Part shown: in pieces, positions 1 through 6,671 of the stretch | How positions within the stretch are numbered: the stretch's first letter is position 1 | Layout of the letters: every line of letters starts with the position of its first letter | Virus record (IMG/VR): IMGVR_UViG_3300047451_000094 | Span: 1 to 20,298 of that record | DNA length: 20,298 nt | From: a virus | Reading direction: 5' to 3' (one strand) | Notes under the pieces: generated by a model | The model's database searches: none | Told to the model about the DNA's origin: nothing | What the model saw: only the letters and a program-made list of their open reading frames with translations | Position numbers and translations under genes: made by a program

Positions 1-1335
1 GCTATTGAAATGGCTGGCAGTGATGGTGGCTTCATAGATTTCCAAGATGCGACAGATGGCAATGACCACGCTGGCAGGATTATCTACGCACACTCAGACG
101 ACACTATGAAATTCTCTACCGCTGGAGCGCAACGCTTAACAATCACTGGCGGCGGCTCAGTCGGCATCGGCACTGCAACACCAGCATTTAGCCGAACTGG
201 TGGCGGGTTACGAATTGATAACAGTGATGCACCTCATATTCGTTTGGACAACGGTTCGTCTAATGTAAGCGAGATTTACCAAAGTGGCGTAAACACCGTG
301 ATTGATAGCCGAAGCCCGTCAGGTGTTATCAAGTTTACTGTTCAAGATAGCGAGAAGATGCGCCTTGACAGCGGCAATCTGCTGGTTGGCGGCACAAATA
401 CGTTCCCTGCTGGCAATAATGTCGTTGGCACGGCAATACGGCCAGACGGCGACATATCAATTACAAAGGCTGGTGATTTTGCAATCTTTGCAAATCGTAA
501 GGATTCAGATGGCGGGATAATTGACTTCCGCAAAGATGGCACAACGGTTGGCTCAATCAAGGCTGGAAACGGCGATTTGCTAATTGGCACAGGAGATGTA
601 AACCTACGTTTTTTTGATGCAACCCCAGCGGTCATACCACGCACAGCAAGCGATGGAACAAGCAGTGCGGTGGTTGATTTAGGAAATGTTAGCAACAGTT
701 TTAAAGATTTGTATTGTCAGCGGGTCAAAGGTGCTGCTGGTCACACAGGCGAAGTCCACTTCACAGGCTCACATGATGTTCGCTTTGTAACTAACGGCAA
801 TGAGCGGGCTAGGTTCAGGTCTGATGGCACATATGTGATTGGCGCATCTTCAGATGATAATATGTGGCGTGGCACTGGTTCAAATGAAGGTTTCCGGTTT
901 AACAATAATTACGCTGCATCCCAGATTAGCGCAAACAACAATATTTATATGTCTAAAGCCAGCGGCTATTCAGACGCCGTATATATTTCGTTTTGGGTTA
1001 ATGGGACACAGTTAGGGAACATTAACACAAACGGGTCAACGATTAGCTACAACACCTCATCTGACCGCCGCCTCAAATCCAACATTGAGGATGCAGCATC
1101 AGCATCCGACAAGATTGATGCCATTCAGGTTCGTCAGTTCGACTGGAACGCAGACGACAGCCATCAAGACTACGGCCTGATAGCGCAAGAGTTGCAGCCG
1201 ATTGAACCACTAGCTGTGACAGGCAATGCCGACAGCGATGAGATGATGGGCGTGGATTACAGCAAGTTAGTGCCAATGCTTATCAAAGAAATACAAGAAT
1301 TGCGTGGCAGGGTTGCTGCGCTAGAAGCCAGCTAA
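1..1335 (+). CDS. Tail fibre / tail spike protein with C-terminal intramolecular chaperone (Peptidase_S74), 5' partial
   Basis: The reading frame is open from base 1, so the true start lies upstream; the first ATG in the window is at 10. Numbering from that ATG, residues 1-345 are Gly/Asp/Asn-rich beta-type sequence with recurring short units such as EKMRLDSGNLLVG (115-127), SVGIGTATP (50-58) and LGNVSNSFKDLY (224-235). These are typical of trimeric phage fibre shafts. The end (about 350-420) starts with SSDRRLKSNI and contains DYGLIAQEL, the signature of the S74 chaperone, which trimerises the fibre and then cleaves itself off around the serine of the SSDRRLK motif. A short coiled coil (LIKEIQELRGRVAALEAS) closes the protein. 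The product should be the receptor-binding fibre at the virion tail. GC is visibly lower than in the replication genes, common for exchangeable fibre genes. The family is clear; the receptor is unknown. Confidence 0.9.
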   Translation, partial: AIEMAGSDGGFIDFQDATDGNDHAGRIIYAHSDDTMKFSTAGAQRLTITGGGSVGIGTATPAFSRTGGGLRIDNSDAPHIRLDNGSSNVSEIYQSGVNTVIDSRSPSGVIKFTVQDSEKMRLDSGNLLVGGTNTFPAGNNVVGTAIRPDGDISITKAGDFAIFANRKDSDGGIIDFRKDGTTVGSIKAGNGDLLIGTGDVNLRFFDATPAVIPRTASDGTSSAVVDLGNVSNSFKDLYCQRVKGAAGHTGEVHFTGSHDVRFVTNGNERARFRSDGTYVIGASSDDNMWRGTGSNEGFRFNNNYAASQISANNNIYMSKASGYSDAVYISFWVNGTQLGNINTNGSTISYNTSSDRRLKSNIEDAASASDKIDAIQVRQFDWNADDSHQDYGLIAQELQPIEPLAVTGNADSDEMMGVDYSKLVPMLIKEIQELRGRVAALEAS

Positions 1336-1349
1336 CAGGAGATAAACTA

Positions 1350-1706
1350 ATGGCAATCAATTGGACATTCCCAGCAATGGATGTTTGTAACAATCCGGTC
1401 AACACGCACACCGACTGTGTGACAACAGTTCACTGGCGGGCAACGCTGGTAAGCGCAACAGAGGTGAATGACGAAGGCCAGCCGCTGTCTGTGATGGCAT
1501 ACGGCAGTGCCGCTGTGCCACAGCCAGAGGAAGATGCAGATGATTATGTCGCTTTCGATGACATCACGCCAGAGATTGCAAAACAGTGGTCACTTGATGG
1601 TATGGGCAAGACAGAGGACGAGCTTGAGGCGGTTCTGGCAGAGCAACTTGAAGCGCTGGCAAACCCGCCAATGCGGCAGGCGTTGCCGTCTGGTTTTGGG
1701 GATTAA
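1350..1706 (+). CDS. Small conserved phage protein downstream of tail fibre
   Basis: 118 residues, starting at an ATG preceded by CAGGAGATAAACTA, a good ribosome site, 14 bases after the fibre gene. The N-terminal part looks like a small beta domain (INWTFPAMDV, TTVHWRATLVS) and the middle is acidic (EEDADDYVAFDDI). The C-terminal half is predicted helical and ends PMRQALPSGFGD. It resembles short proteins often found directly after tail-fibre genes in marine podoviruses and myoviruses, I believe the group called DUF7936, but I recall this from pattern only. No enzymatic motif, signal peptide or membrane segment is seen. A role as a fibre accessory protein or adaptor is plausible from position; the function is unproven. 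Confidence 0.75.
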   Translation: MAINWTFPAMDVCNNPVNTHTDCVTTVHWRATLVSATEVNDEGQPLSVMAYGSAAVPQPEEDADDYVAFDDITPEIAKQWSLDGMGKTEDELEAVLAEQLEALANPPMRQALPSGFGD

Positions 1707-1707
1707 A

Positions 1708-1872
1708 ATGGACGAAGGAACCAAAGTTGGGCTAGACGTAGCTGCTGGAACCGGCACTGTGGCGGCGTGGCTAGGCCACGCGCCTGATGTTGTGGCAATC
1801 TTCACTGGCGTCTACATTCTGGTCAGGCTTTGGGAGACCGAAACTGTAAAAAAGCTGACAAGGCGCGGCTGA
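1708..1872 (+). CDS. Small one-TM protein, holin candidate
   Basis: 54 residues from the ATG at 1708, one base after the preceding stop, so translation is probably coupled. The sequence has a short polar N-terminus (MDEGTKVGLDVAAG) and a hydrophobic stretch from about residue 18 to 43 (VAAWLGHAPDVVAIFTGVYI). A positively charged tail (KKLTRRG) follows. That is one, perhaps two short, membrane segments with a positive cytoplasmic end, the usual form of small phage holins. It opens the block leading to the lysozyme gene at 2921. Two other holin-like genes lie downstream (3340, 3549), so this could be a pinholin, an antiholin or an unrelated membrane protein. A longer frame beginning at 1507 overlaps the previous gene and is not favoured. 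Confidence 0.65.
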   Translation: MDEGTKVGLDVAAGTGTVAAWLGHAPDVVAIFTGVYILVRLWETETVKKLTRRG

Positions 1873-1873
1873 T

Positions 1874-2059
1874 GTGCTGGAGGCTGCCTTTTTACTGCTG
1901 GTGTTTGTTGACGACAGAAAAGTCAGCCCGGCGTGGCATTTCCGCGATCTAAACGACTGCGTCTATTTGGCGCGTATACTGCACAAGCAGGGGCCAAATA
2001 AGATAAGCAGCTACTGCTTGCCGGTTGATGTGGACAAGGGGACAAAGATTTATGATTGA
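1874..2059 (+). CDS. Small secreted or membrane-anchored protein
   Basis: 61 residues beginning at a GTG that overlaps the region of the preceding stop (TGATGTG). The N-terminus is strongly hydrophobic (LEAAFLLLVFVDD), then comes AWHFRDLNDCVYLARIL and a C-terminal SSYCLPVDVDKG. Short proteins with one hydrophobic leader followed by a paired-cysteine segment ending in a YC-hydrophobic-P motif occur beside lysis genes of marine phages. The hydrophobic start could be a signal peptide or anchor, with Cys31 and Cys50 able to form a disulphide in the periplasm. A spanin-like or lysis accessory role is inference only. An alternative ATG frame at 1872 ends after 25 codons and is not preferred. Confidence 0.6.
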   Translation: MLEAAFLLLVFVDDRKVSPAWHFRDLNDCVYLARILHKQGPNKISSYCLPVDVDKGTKIYD

Positions 2060-2513
2060 TCCAATCACGGCGTTCTCGGCAGTCAGTGCAGCCAGCGGCG
2101 CTATATCCAGCGCTATCAAGGCGGGCCGTGACCTATCATCTCTCGGCGGTCCTATCGCCAAGTACGCCAAGGCAGAGGCCGAGCTTAACTTCGGCGCCAC
2201 AAGAAAAAAGAACAGCATTTTTTCCAAGATGACCGGCGCCGAGCAAGCTGGGATTGACGAATTTTTTAGGAAAGAAGAGCTGGACCAGATGCGCTCTGAG
2301 ATGCGGTCGATATTTGCGATCTACGGCAAGCCGGGACAGTGGGAGAGGCTGCAAGCTGAAATTGCGAAACAACGCGCATTGCAGAAAGAGGAGCTTGAAT
2401 ATAGGGCAAAAGTGCGTGATAGAATAATAATGTGGACCGTGCTGCCTATGATGCTTGTGGCGGGCGTGACTGCGTTGTTCTACATGATTAGGTTCTTAAA
2501 AGGGCTTCAATAG
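2052..2513 (+). CDS. Phage protein with C-terminal membrane anchor (unknown function)
   Basis: 153 residues from the ATG at 2052, preceded by AAGGGGACAAAGATTT; the ATG at 2025 lacks this ribosome site and lies deeper in the previous gene. The order is an Ala/Ser-rich N-terminus (MIDPITAFSAVSAASGAISS) and a central charged helical region (residues ~45-125, likely coiled coil). A single transmembrane segment near the C-terminus (MWTVLPMMLVAGVTALFYMI) precedes a short basic end. The same architecture is seen in a protein group beginning M(I)DPITAF between tail-fibre and lysis genes of marine podoviruses and myoviruses; its function is not established to my knowledge. The anchor and coiled coil would suit an inner-membrane spanin-like subunit or a virion protein entering the membrane, but neither is shown. 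Confidence 0.75.
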   Translation: MIDPITAFSAVSAASGAISSAIKAGRDLSSLGGPIAKYAKAEAELNFGATRKKNSIFSKMTGAEQAGIDEFFRKEELDQMRSEMRSIFAIYGKPGQWERLQAEIAKQRALQKEELEYRAKVRDRIIMWTVLPMMLVAGVTALFYMIRFLKGLQ

Positions 2514-2924
2514 TTGTCCACAACAACAGGTCTGATCGGCGAGTACATCACCGCCGGAGTAATACTTGAGCAGGATGGCTGGAAGGTCTCGATGGCCCAG
2601 CAGGACGACACCGACCTTGTGGCTTGGAAGGACGGCGTGTTCATCAGGGTTCAAGTCAAGACATCAACCCTGCGAACTCAGGCGCGGGACAGGAAGCCGG
2701 GCTATCATTTCCAGACCGGCAGCGGCGGCAAGAAACATATTAAAAGAGGCTCCTATGATATCCTTGCTTGTTGCGCGGCCACCGACAGAAGGGTGTGGTT
2801 TCAAGCGCAATGCTGTATCAACCAACTGTCACTGCGTAAGGCGCGGGGGTTCTTTGCTGACCCGCATCTGGAGAGTGATAGCTGGGAACGTGCCGTGCAA
2901 ATTGTAATGGAGTGCAGAAAATGA
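2514..2924 (+). CDS. PD-(D/E)XK endonuclease-like protein
   Basis: 136 residues. The start is a TTG immediately after the stop at 2511-2513; no ATG fits, and the conserved core begins within ten residues. The motif order matches small PD-(D/E)XK nucleases: GEY (Glu10) on the first helix, DTDLV (Asp34), then FIRVQVKTST (Gln47-x-Lys49) on the catalytic strand. The Q-x-K variant occurs in the PDDEXK_5 group, which includes the intron-homing enzyme I-Ssp6803I and resolvase-like proteins. A later GSYDILACC...VWF continues the fold. It overlaps the lysozyme start by ATGA. Its place inside the lysis cassette is odd: it could be a free-standing homing nuclease or a DNA-processing enzyme. Nuclease fold likely, biological role uncertain. 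Confidence 0.72.
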   Translation: MSTTTGLIGEYITAGVILEQDGWKVSMAQQDDTDLVAWKDGVFIRVQVKTSTLRTQARDRKPGYHFQTGSGGKKHIKRGSYDILACCAATDRRVWFQAQCCINQLSLRKARGFFADPHLESDSWERAVQIVMECRK

Positions 2925-3340
2925 GCAAACTGATTGAGATGATTAAGCGCCACGAGGGTGTGGTGCCACACGCCTATCAGGACAGTCGAGGGTACTGGAC
3001 TATCGGGGTAGGACGCTTGGTGGATGAAGATTTGGGTGGCGGTCTGTCTGATGATGAAATCGACTATTTGCTGACCAACGACATAAACCGCTGCATCGAA
3101 GAGGCTGAGACCTATCCGTGGTTTGCCGGCCTCTCAGAGCCGCGTCAAGCGACAGTGATATCTTTGCTCTTCAACCTAGGCAAGCCGCGCTGGGATGGCT
3201 TCAGGCTCGCTCAAAAGGCGATTGCGGCGGGTGATATGGCTGAGGCCAGCCGGCAGCTACTCGACAGCAAGTGGGCGCGGCAGGTTGGCAAGCGCGCACA
3301 TGAGATGGCGGCACAACTGGAATCAGGAGAATGGAAATAA
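2921..3340 (+). CDS. Endolysin: T4-type lysozyme (glycoside hydrolase family 24)
   Basis: 139 residues from the ATG at 2921, overlapping the previous stop by ATGA; an in-frame ATG nine bases upstream is less likely. The N-terminus carries the catalytic set of T4 lysozyme: RHEG with Glu12, then YQD with Asp21, then GYWTIGVGRL with Thr27. The enzyme cuts the beta-1,4 bond between N-acetylmuramic acid and N-acetylglucosamine. The body contains NLG and W motifs (LLFNLGKPRWDGF) usual for this family. Length is a little short of the 150-165 residues common in the family but complete. No signal peptide is seen, so release to the periplasm should depend on a holin; holin candidates follow directly. 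Confidence 0.93.
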   Translation: MSKLIEMIKRHEGVVPHAYQDSRGYWTIGVGRLVDEDLGGGLSDDEIDYLLTNDINRCIEEAETYPWFAGLSEPRQATVISLLFNLGKPRWDGFRLAQKAIAAGDMAEASRQLLDSKWARQVGKRAHEMAAQLESGEWK

Positions 3341-3552
3341 TGGCTGAGGTTACGTTTGAACGGATACTCAAGTGGCGACTGCTGCCGCGCGGAATGATGC
3401 TGGTAATGACCTACGCATACCTACAAACGCTTTTCTGGTTTCAGTCGCTGCCGCCCGATGCGATGACAACACAAGCCGCAGGATTGACGGCAACCGTTAC
3501 GGGTGCAATGACGGGCGCCTTTGGACTTTGGCTCGGAAGTGAGAAGTCATGA
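3340..3552 (+). CDS. Two-TM small membrane protein, holin candidate
   Basis: 70 residues starting at the ATG at 3340, which shares its A with the lysozyme stop TAA. An AGGAGA sits about nine bases upstream, so this start is better than the ATG at 3331, which would touch the same ribosome site. A basic N-terminus (FERILKWRLLPRG) leads into a first membrane span (MMLVMTYAYLQTLFWF). A short loop (QSLPPDAMTTQ) follows, then a second Gly/Ala-rich span (GLTATVTGAMTGAFGLWL) and a short polar end. Two spans and ~70 residues fit a class II holin. It lies between the endolysin and a third holin-like gene and overlaps the latter by ATGA. Confidence 0.72.
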   Translation: MAEVTFERILKWRLLPRGMMLVMTYAYLQTLFWFQSLPPDAMTTQAAGLTATVTGAMTGAFGLWLGSEKS

Positions 3553-3932
3553 TCCAAGCTCTGCTGCCAATAGTCGGCAACCTTGCGTCAAGCTGGCTCA
3601 AAGGCAAGGCTGACGAGAAGGCGGCTGCGTCTGCGGCTAAGGTAGCCAAGGCGCAGGCTGAGGCGAAGGTTATGGAGGTTGCGGCCACGCATGAGGCGGG
3701 CTGGGAAAAGATTATGGCGCAGGGCAGCGTCCACAGCCTCAAGGATGAATATCTGGTGATCCTGTTTTCGATCCCGTTGATACTCGCGTTCTGTGGCGAT
3801 TGGGGCCGAGGCGTAGTTGAGCAAGGGTTCGCGGCGCTGGAGACGATGCCGGAGTGGTATCAATATAGCCTTGGAGCTATAATCGCCAGCACGTTTGCGA
3901 TACGCGGCGGCGCCAAGCTATTCCGCAAATAA
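3549..3932 (+). CDS. Holin of the GTA_holin_3TM family
   Basis: 127 residues. The N-terminal half is an amphipathic, Ala/Lys-rich helix (residues ~15-55, AAASAAKVAKAQAEAKVMEV). Then come SLKDEYLVILFSIPLILAFCGDW (first clear span), a loop with GFAALETMPEWYQY, and LGAIIASTFAIRGGAKLF (second span). The trio of a conserved DEYL segment, a P-x-WY motif and the final small-residue helix ending in R-G matches the holin family named for release of gene transfer agents in alphaproteobacteria. Such holins make inner-membrane holes that let the lysozyme out. This is the last rightward gene of the left module, ending six bases before a strong hairpin. Of the holin candidates here, this has the best family match. 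Confidence 0.82.
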   Translation: MIQALLPIVGNLASSWLKGKADEKAAASAAKVAKAQAEAKVMEVAATHEAGWEKIMAQGSVHSLKDEYLVILFSIPLILAFCGDWGRGVVEQGFAALETMPEWYQYSLGAIIASTFAIRGGAKLFRK

Positions 3933-3964
3933 AAAGACCCCGGCGCAAGGCCGGGGTAAGTTTC
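3930..3964. terminator. Convergent hairpin terminator between lysis genes and early leftward operon
   Basis: A perfect 7-bp stem, CCCCGGC (3938-3944) with GCCGGGG (3950-3956), encloses the loop GCAAG. On the rightward side only TAAGTTTC follows. Read leftward, the stem is followed by TCTTTTTATTT, a good U-tract. The site therefore fits an intrinsic terminator for the leftward early operon and a weaker stop for the rightward lysis transcript. It lies exactly between two convergent gene sets. Confidence 0.8.
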
Positions 3965-4001
3965 GGGAGGAAACGCGGGACATAACGCTGCCCGCAAGCG
4001 A

Positions 4002-4172
4002 TTAGTCATCGTATTCATCTTCCGGCTTTTCCACAAGCCCCAAGCCTTCGCAGCGCGGGCATTCAGCCATCCGATCCTCGAGGTAGCCGCCGCGCGTGTA
4101 GTCGATGACGGCCATCTCTTGAGGGTATTCGCCCTGACCTTCGCAGTCAGGGCATTCGATTGGGTCTATCAT
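4002..4172 (-). CDS. Small zinc-binding protein with two CxxC pairs
   Basis: 56 residues on the minus strand, from the ATG at 4172 down to TAA at 4002-4004. It starts MIDPIECPDCEGQGEY and later has AECPRCEGLGLVEKP, giving two CPxCEGxG knuckles 31 residues apart that should bind one zinc ion, much like half of a DnaJ-type cysteine-rich domain. The end is acidic (PEDEYDD). Its start overlaps the stop of the LexA-like gene by ATGA, so it is the last gene of the leftward operon, about 45 bases before the terminator. Such proteins are common in phages and usually unassigned; protein or nucleic-acid binding is plausible. It could be a regulator or host takeover factor, but no function can be given. 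Confidence 0.72.
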   Translation of the reverse strand: MIDPIECPDCEGQGEYPQEMAVIDYTRGGYLEDRMAECPRCEGLGLVEKPEDEYDD

Positions 4173-4378
4173 GATGCCAGCTTGAGGTGGCGGGACTTGC
4201 CCGCCTCCCGCTCAAGGTGGCCCTTCGCCACAAGCTGACTGATCAGCGAGTAGGCTGCGGTCTTGCTGCGCCCGGTCCTGTCCGCCACCTCCTGCACTGT
4301 GGGCGCATACCCATAGCGCTTGATGTGGCGCGTGATCATTGCCAGCACGGTGTGCTGCTTCGATGTCAGCGGCTTCAT
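4169..4378 (-). CDS. LexA-like winged-helix DNA-binding protein (no peptidase domain)
   Basis: 69 residues from the ATG at 4378, which has GGAGG eight bases upstream; the frame extends further but into the exonuclease gene. The sequence MKPLTSKQHTVLAMITRHI, GYAPTVQEVADRTG and a following AAYSLISQLVAKGHL match the N-terminal domain of LexA. There L-T-x-x-Q opens helix 1, APTxxE opens helix 2, and the recognition helix precedes a wing (LEREAGKSRHLKL). LexA itself continues for another ~130 residues with the self-cleaving Ser/Lys domain, which is absent here. It is therefore a stand-alone DNA-binding module, possibly competing at SOS-type sites of the host or regulating phage genes. It overlaps both neighbours by ATGA, so it is translated with the exonuclease. 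Confidence 0.82.
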   Translation of the reverse strand: MKPLTSKQHTVLAMITRHIKRYGYAPTVQEVADRTGRSKTAAYSLISQLVAKGHLEREAGKSRHLKLAS

Positions 4379-5337
4379 GATCTCGCCTCCTTCACTGTCA
4401 GCGTCTTCTGCCTTATCGTTGTCTCCGGCTTCGCGGCGACTGTCTTCGCCGGTTGCGCTTTGGTGCGCCGCATCGGCCACTTGATGTAGAAGCTGGACCC
4501 GTCAACCGTGACGCTGCCCTCCTCGTGGTTGCCGAGTATCTCCTTGAGGCCAGCCTCGGCGATGTCGATCTGCTGCTCGGCAGCCTTCTTGTCGGCCTTG
4601 GCCTGCACCAGCATCTCCGCGTAAAATTCGCCATCCTCAATCTCGTTCAGATCGAGCGGCGGCGCACCATCGTCAACGCGATCCCACGCCACGTTGCCGT
4701 CAGCCGAGGTATAGACCTCATACCAGTCGATATCGCGCTTGCGGCGCTCGAACTCGTGGATGGCGTCAATTATGTCATCACGCATCGCATCGTCTACCCG
4801 GTACAGGAATATCCGAAGCTCATTACCACGATACAGGACGCACACGGCGCCCCAAGCGTAGCCGGTACACATTAGCTGCCCCTGTAGCTGTATTGGGCCT
4901 CTGTGCGGCGCCGGCACGTCCTCAGCGGCATTCGCCGTGACCTTTGCCTCCAGTACGCCAAGGCCGGTGGTGTCAACGCTGCCACCCTGCGGCACATAGA
5001 TGCCGTTGGCCGGGTCGTGCGTGAACGTCTTGCCGCCCAGAGCCTGACCATCCAAAGAGCAGGCGAATGGCAGGTGGTCGTGGAAGATCGCCTCGTCAAA
5101 CTCCGTCTCCAGATGCGTCAGGGACAGGCGCTTGGCTGCTTCGGTGAGGATCACACCCTCAAGCGTGTCGCCCCAGAACATCGGCTCGTTCTGCGGCAGG
5201 TAGTCAGGCGCGTTCCCGGCCTCAGCTTCGATGGCTCTCTTGAGCGCCTCGTTGGGCGTTGCGTACGGGCTGCGGTTTAGGATCACCGGCAGTATTGACG
5301 CGGTGACGATGTTGTCTGGTGTTTTCTTACCTACCAT
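4375..5337 (-). CDS. YqaJ-type viral recombinase / exonuclease (PD-(D/E)XK)
   Basis: 320 residues from the ATG at 5337, preceded by AAGGAGA; a TTG at 5376 would overlap the upstream gene and lacks a ribosome site. The motifs are those of lambda-exonuclease-like YqaJ proteins: MFWGDTLEGVI with Glu60, LPFACSLDG with Asp96, GVLEAKVT with Glu130-x-Lys132, then IQLQGQLMCTG, the glutamine-rich motif following the catalytic strand. These enzymes degrade one strand from a double-strand end, producing single strands for annealing. The C-terminal ~90 residues form a charged helix (residues 240-270) and a Lys/Ala/Pro-rich end, possibly partner-binding. It is the core of the leftward early operon and probably works with the ssDNA-binding candidate at 9219. 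No annealing protein of the RecT or Erf type is recognised in the window. Confidence 0.85.
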   Translation of the reverse strand: MVGKKTPDNIVTASILPVILNRSPYATPNEALKRAIEAEAGNAPDYLPQNEPMFWGDTLEGVILTEAAKRLSLTHLETEFDEAIFHDHLPFACSLDGQALGGKTFTHDPANGIYVPQGGSVDTTGLGVLEAKVTANAAEDVPAPHRGPIQLQGQLMCTGYAWGAVCVLYRGNELRIFLYRVDDAMRDDIIDAIHEFERRKRDIDWYEVYTSADGNVAWDRVDDGAPPLDLNEIEDGEFYAEMLVQAKADKKAAEQQIDIAEAGLKEILGNHEEGSVTVDGSSFYIKWPMRRTKAQPAKTVAAKPETTIRQKTLTVKEARS

Positions 5338-5362
5338 TGGTTTGTCTCCTTGTTTTGGTTGT

Positions 5363-6616
5363 TTAACTAAGCCCAACGGCTTCTTTTGCGGAAAGCCCCT
5401 TGCGGCTCATCCGAATAGAAACTGTAGCGGCCGTCAGTCCAAAGGCCTCCGCTAACTCACGATGCCCATAATATGTTTTTCCATTAACGATGTGTTTTTT
5501 GCCTCTTGGCATCCACATCCCCTTATCAAGCTCCAACGCCTGCCGTAATGAATACCCGCGCTTTAATCGGGTGTTTATTTTATCTGTCGTTAAGTTAAAT
5601 GCTTCGGCTAGATTTTTCATGCCAAGGTATTCTTTGCCGTCTACGACATATTTTTTGCCCCTTTGGCCTACGCCTTTTTCTATGCCAAGCGCCTGCTCTA
5701 ACGTATGCCCCCTGTTTAGGCGTGATGTGAATTGTTGTCTCGTAAGGCCGTGAGCCTTAGCTAACTCTTCCTGCCCCACATACCTTTCCCCATTAATTGC
5801 ATATACTATCCACCCACCGTGAGGCTCAGACCTCTTGCCTGTTAAGGCGTCTTCTATGCTCCAGCCCAGATTGTGCATCCTGTCATAAACACGTTTTAGG
5901 TCTTCTCCAAAACATCTAGATGCCTCAGCTAAACAAGAATACTCTCTGCCAAAAGCCGTTACTGGGTTTAGGGGCTTGTTATAAACCTTTGGCCGCTTTA
6001 CCAGCTCTAATGCTTCTTCCAAGACCCAACCAGCTTTTCTTCTTGCCTCAAAATTAAATAACGGTACGCCATAAACCCTACACAGGGCAGCTCGGCTTTC
6101 GTACTGTTTGCCGCGAAACGTAATCGGCTTGCATATAGATGGGACACCTTTTCTTTCAGGCGGGTCATCAACCCCAACCGCTTGGCGCAATGTCCATCCT
6201 GATGTCTCTAAACGCGCCCGAATAGTTTTTGGCTCAATACCAAAAGCATCACCAAGCTGGCCGCATCCGTAATATGTTTCCCCCTGAATGCGATACCTTT
6301 TCCCAGTGGTTAATGGGTCGGTGTGGCAACCACCCTTTTTCACGTTGTACCCATTCGGCCAGTTTGTATTGTATTCTCTTATCCAATATCTCTCTGCGGC
6401 AGAAAGCGCTTTTAAACTTTGCACCCTTTGAATAACGCGGAAAGAAAAAACATCTTCGCCATACGTTCGCATAGCGTGGGCTAACGTGTTTTCTTTGCCA
6501 GCGCCTCTGCGTGAAGAAGACCTATGTTCAAACACACGCCTCTCTAAAACCGTGCGGCGCGTAAGCCCCACATACTGCATGCCATTGACCGTGTTGGTCG
6601 CAAGATAAACAATCAT
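5363..6616 (-). CDS. GIY-YIG endonuclease with six C-terminal DNA-binding-like repeats
   Basis: 417 residues from the ATG at 6616 (AGGGAG upstream); a longer frame to 6676 begins inside a hairpin. Residues 1-95 form a GIY-YIG nuclease: MIVYLATNTVNG, QYVGLT (Tyr15-Val-Gly17), Arg26/Arg27, His31, the catalytic AERYWI (Glu75) and NGYN (Asn91), closely matching the I-TevI order. The rest consists of six degenerate ~45-residue units at about 105-150, 163-208, 217-260, 269-314, 321-366 and 373-417. Each reads roughly (I/V)-x-G-x-x-Y-x(5)-L-A-x-A-F-G-L-T-x(4)-(I/V)-x-x-R-x(3)-G-x-(S/T)-L-x-x-A-L. That pattern looks like repeated small helix-turn-helix domains after a short beta hairpin. It is low in GC (about 37-38% in two 60-base samples) against about 67% in a sample from the exonuclease, suggesting later insertion as a free-standing homing endonuclease. 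Confidence 0.85.
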   Translation of the reverse strand: MIVYLATNTVNGMQYVGLTRRTVLERRVFEHRSSSRRGAGKENTLAHAMRTYGEDVFSFRVIQRVQSLKALSAAERYWIREYNTNWPNGYNVKKGGCHTDPLTTGKRYRIQGETYYGCGQLGDAFGIEPKTIRARLETSGWTLRQAVGVDDPPERKGVPSICKPITFRGKQYESRAALCRVYGVPLFNFEARRKAGWVLEEALELVKRPKVYNKPLNPVTAFGREYSCLAEASRCFGEDLKRVYDRMHNLGWSIEDALTGKRSEPHGGWIVYAINGERYVGQEELAKAHGLTRQQFTSRLNRGHTLEQALGIEKGVGQRGKKYVVDGKEYLGMKNLAEAFNLTTDKINTRLKRGYSLRQALELDKGMWMPRGKKHIVNGKTYYGHRELAEAFGLTAATVSIRMSRKGLSAKEAVGLS

Positions 6617-6637
6617 CTCCCTGTCTCCCTTCGATGG

Positions 6638-6662
6638 GCGCCCGGCCACAACAGCCGGGCGC
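6638..6662 (-). other. Hairpin upstream of the GIY-YIG gene start
   Basis: Perfect 9-bp inverted repeat, GCGCCCGGC (6638-6646) and GCCGGGCGC (6654-6662), with loop CACAACA. No U-tract follows on either strand, so it is not a normal intrinsic terminator. It lies between the stop at 6683 and the GIY-YIG start at 6616, close to that gene's ribosome site. It could slow read-through or affect translation or RNA processing. Confidence 0.6.
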
Positions 6663-6671
6663 AGGTGGTGT

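Noticed and set aside
1507-1707. Longer frame upstream of the holin candidate at 1708
   Set aside because: It runs inside the 1350 gene in another frame; the ATG at 1708 gives a compact membrane protein right after the previous stop.
2025-2051. ATG at 2025 as start of the anchored protein
   Set aside because: No ribosome site and larger overlap; the ATG at 2052 has AAGGGGA upstream and matches the MIDPITAF start pattern.
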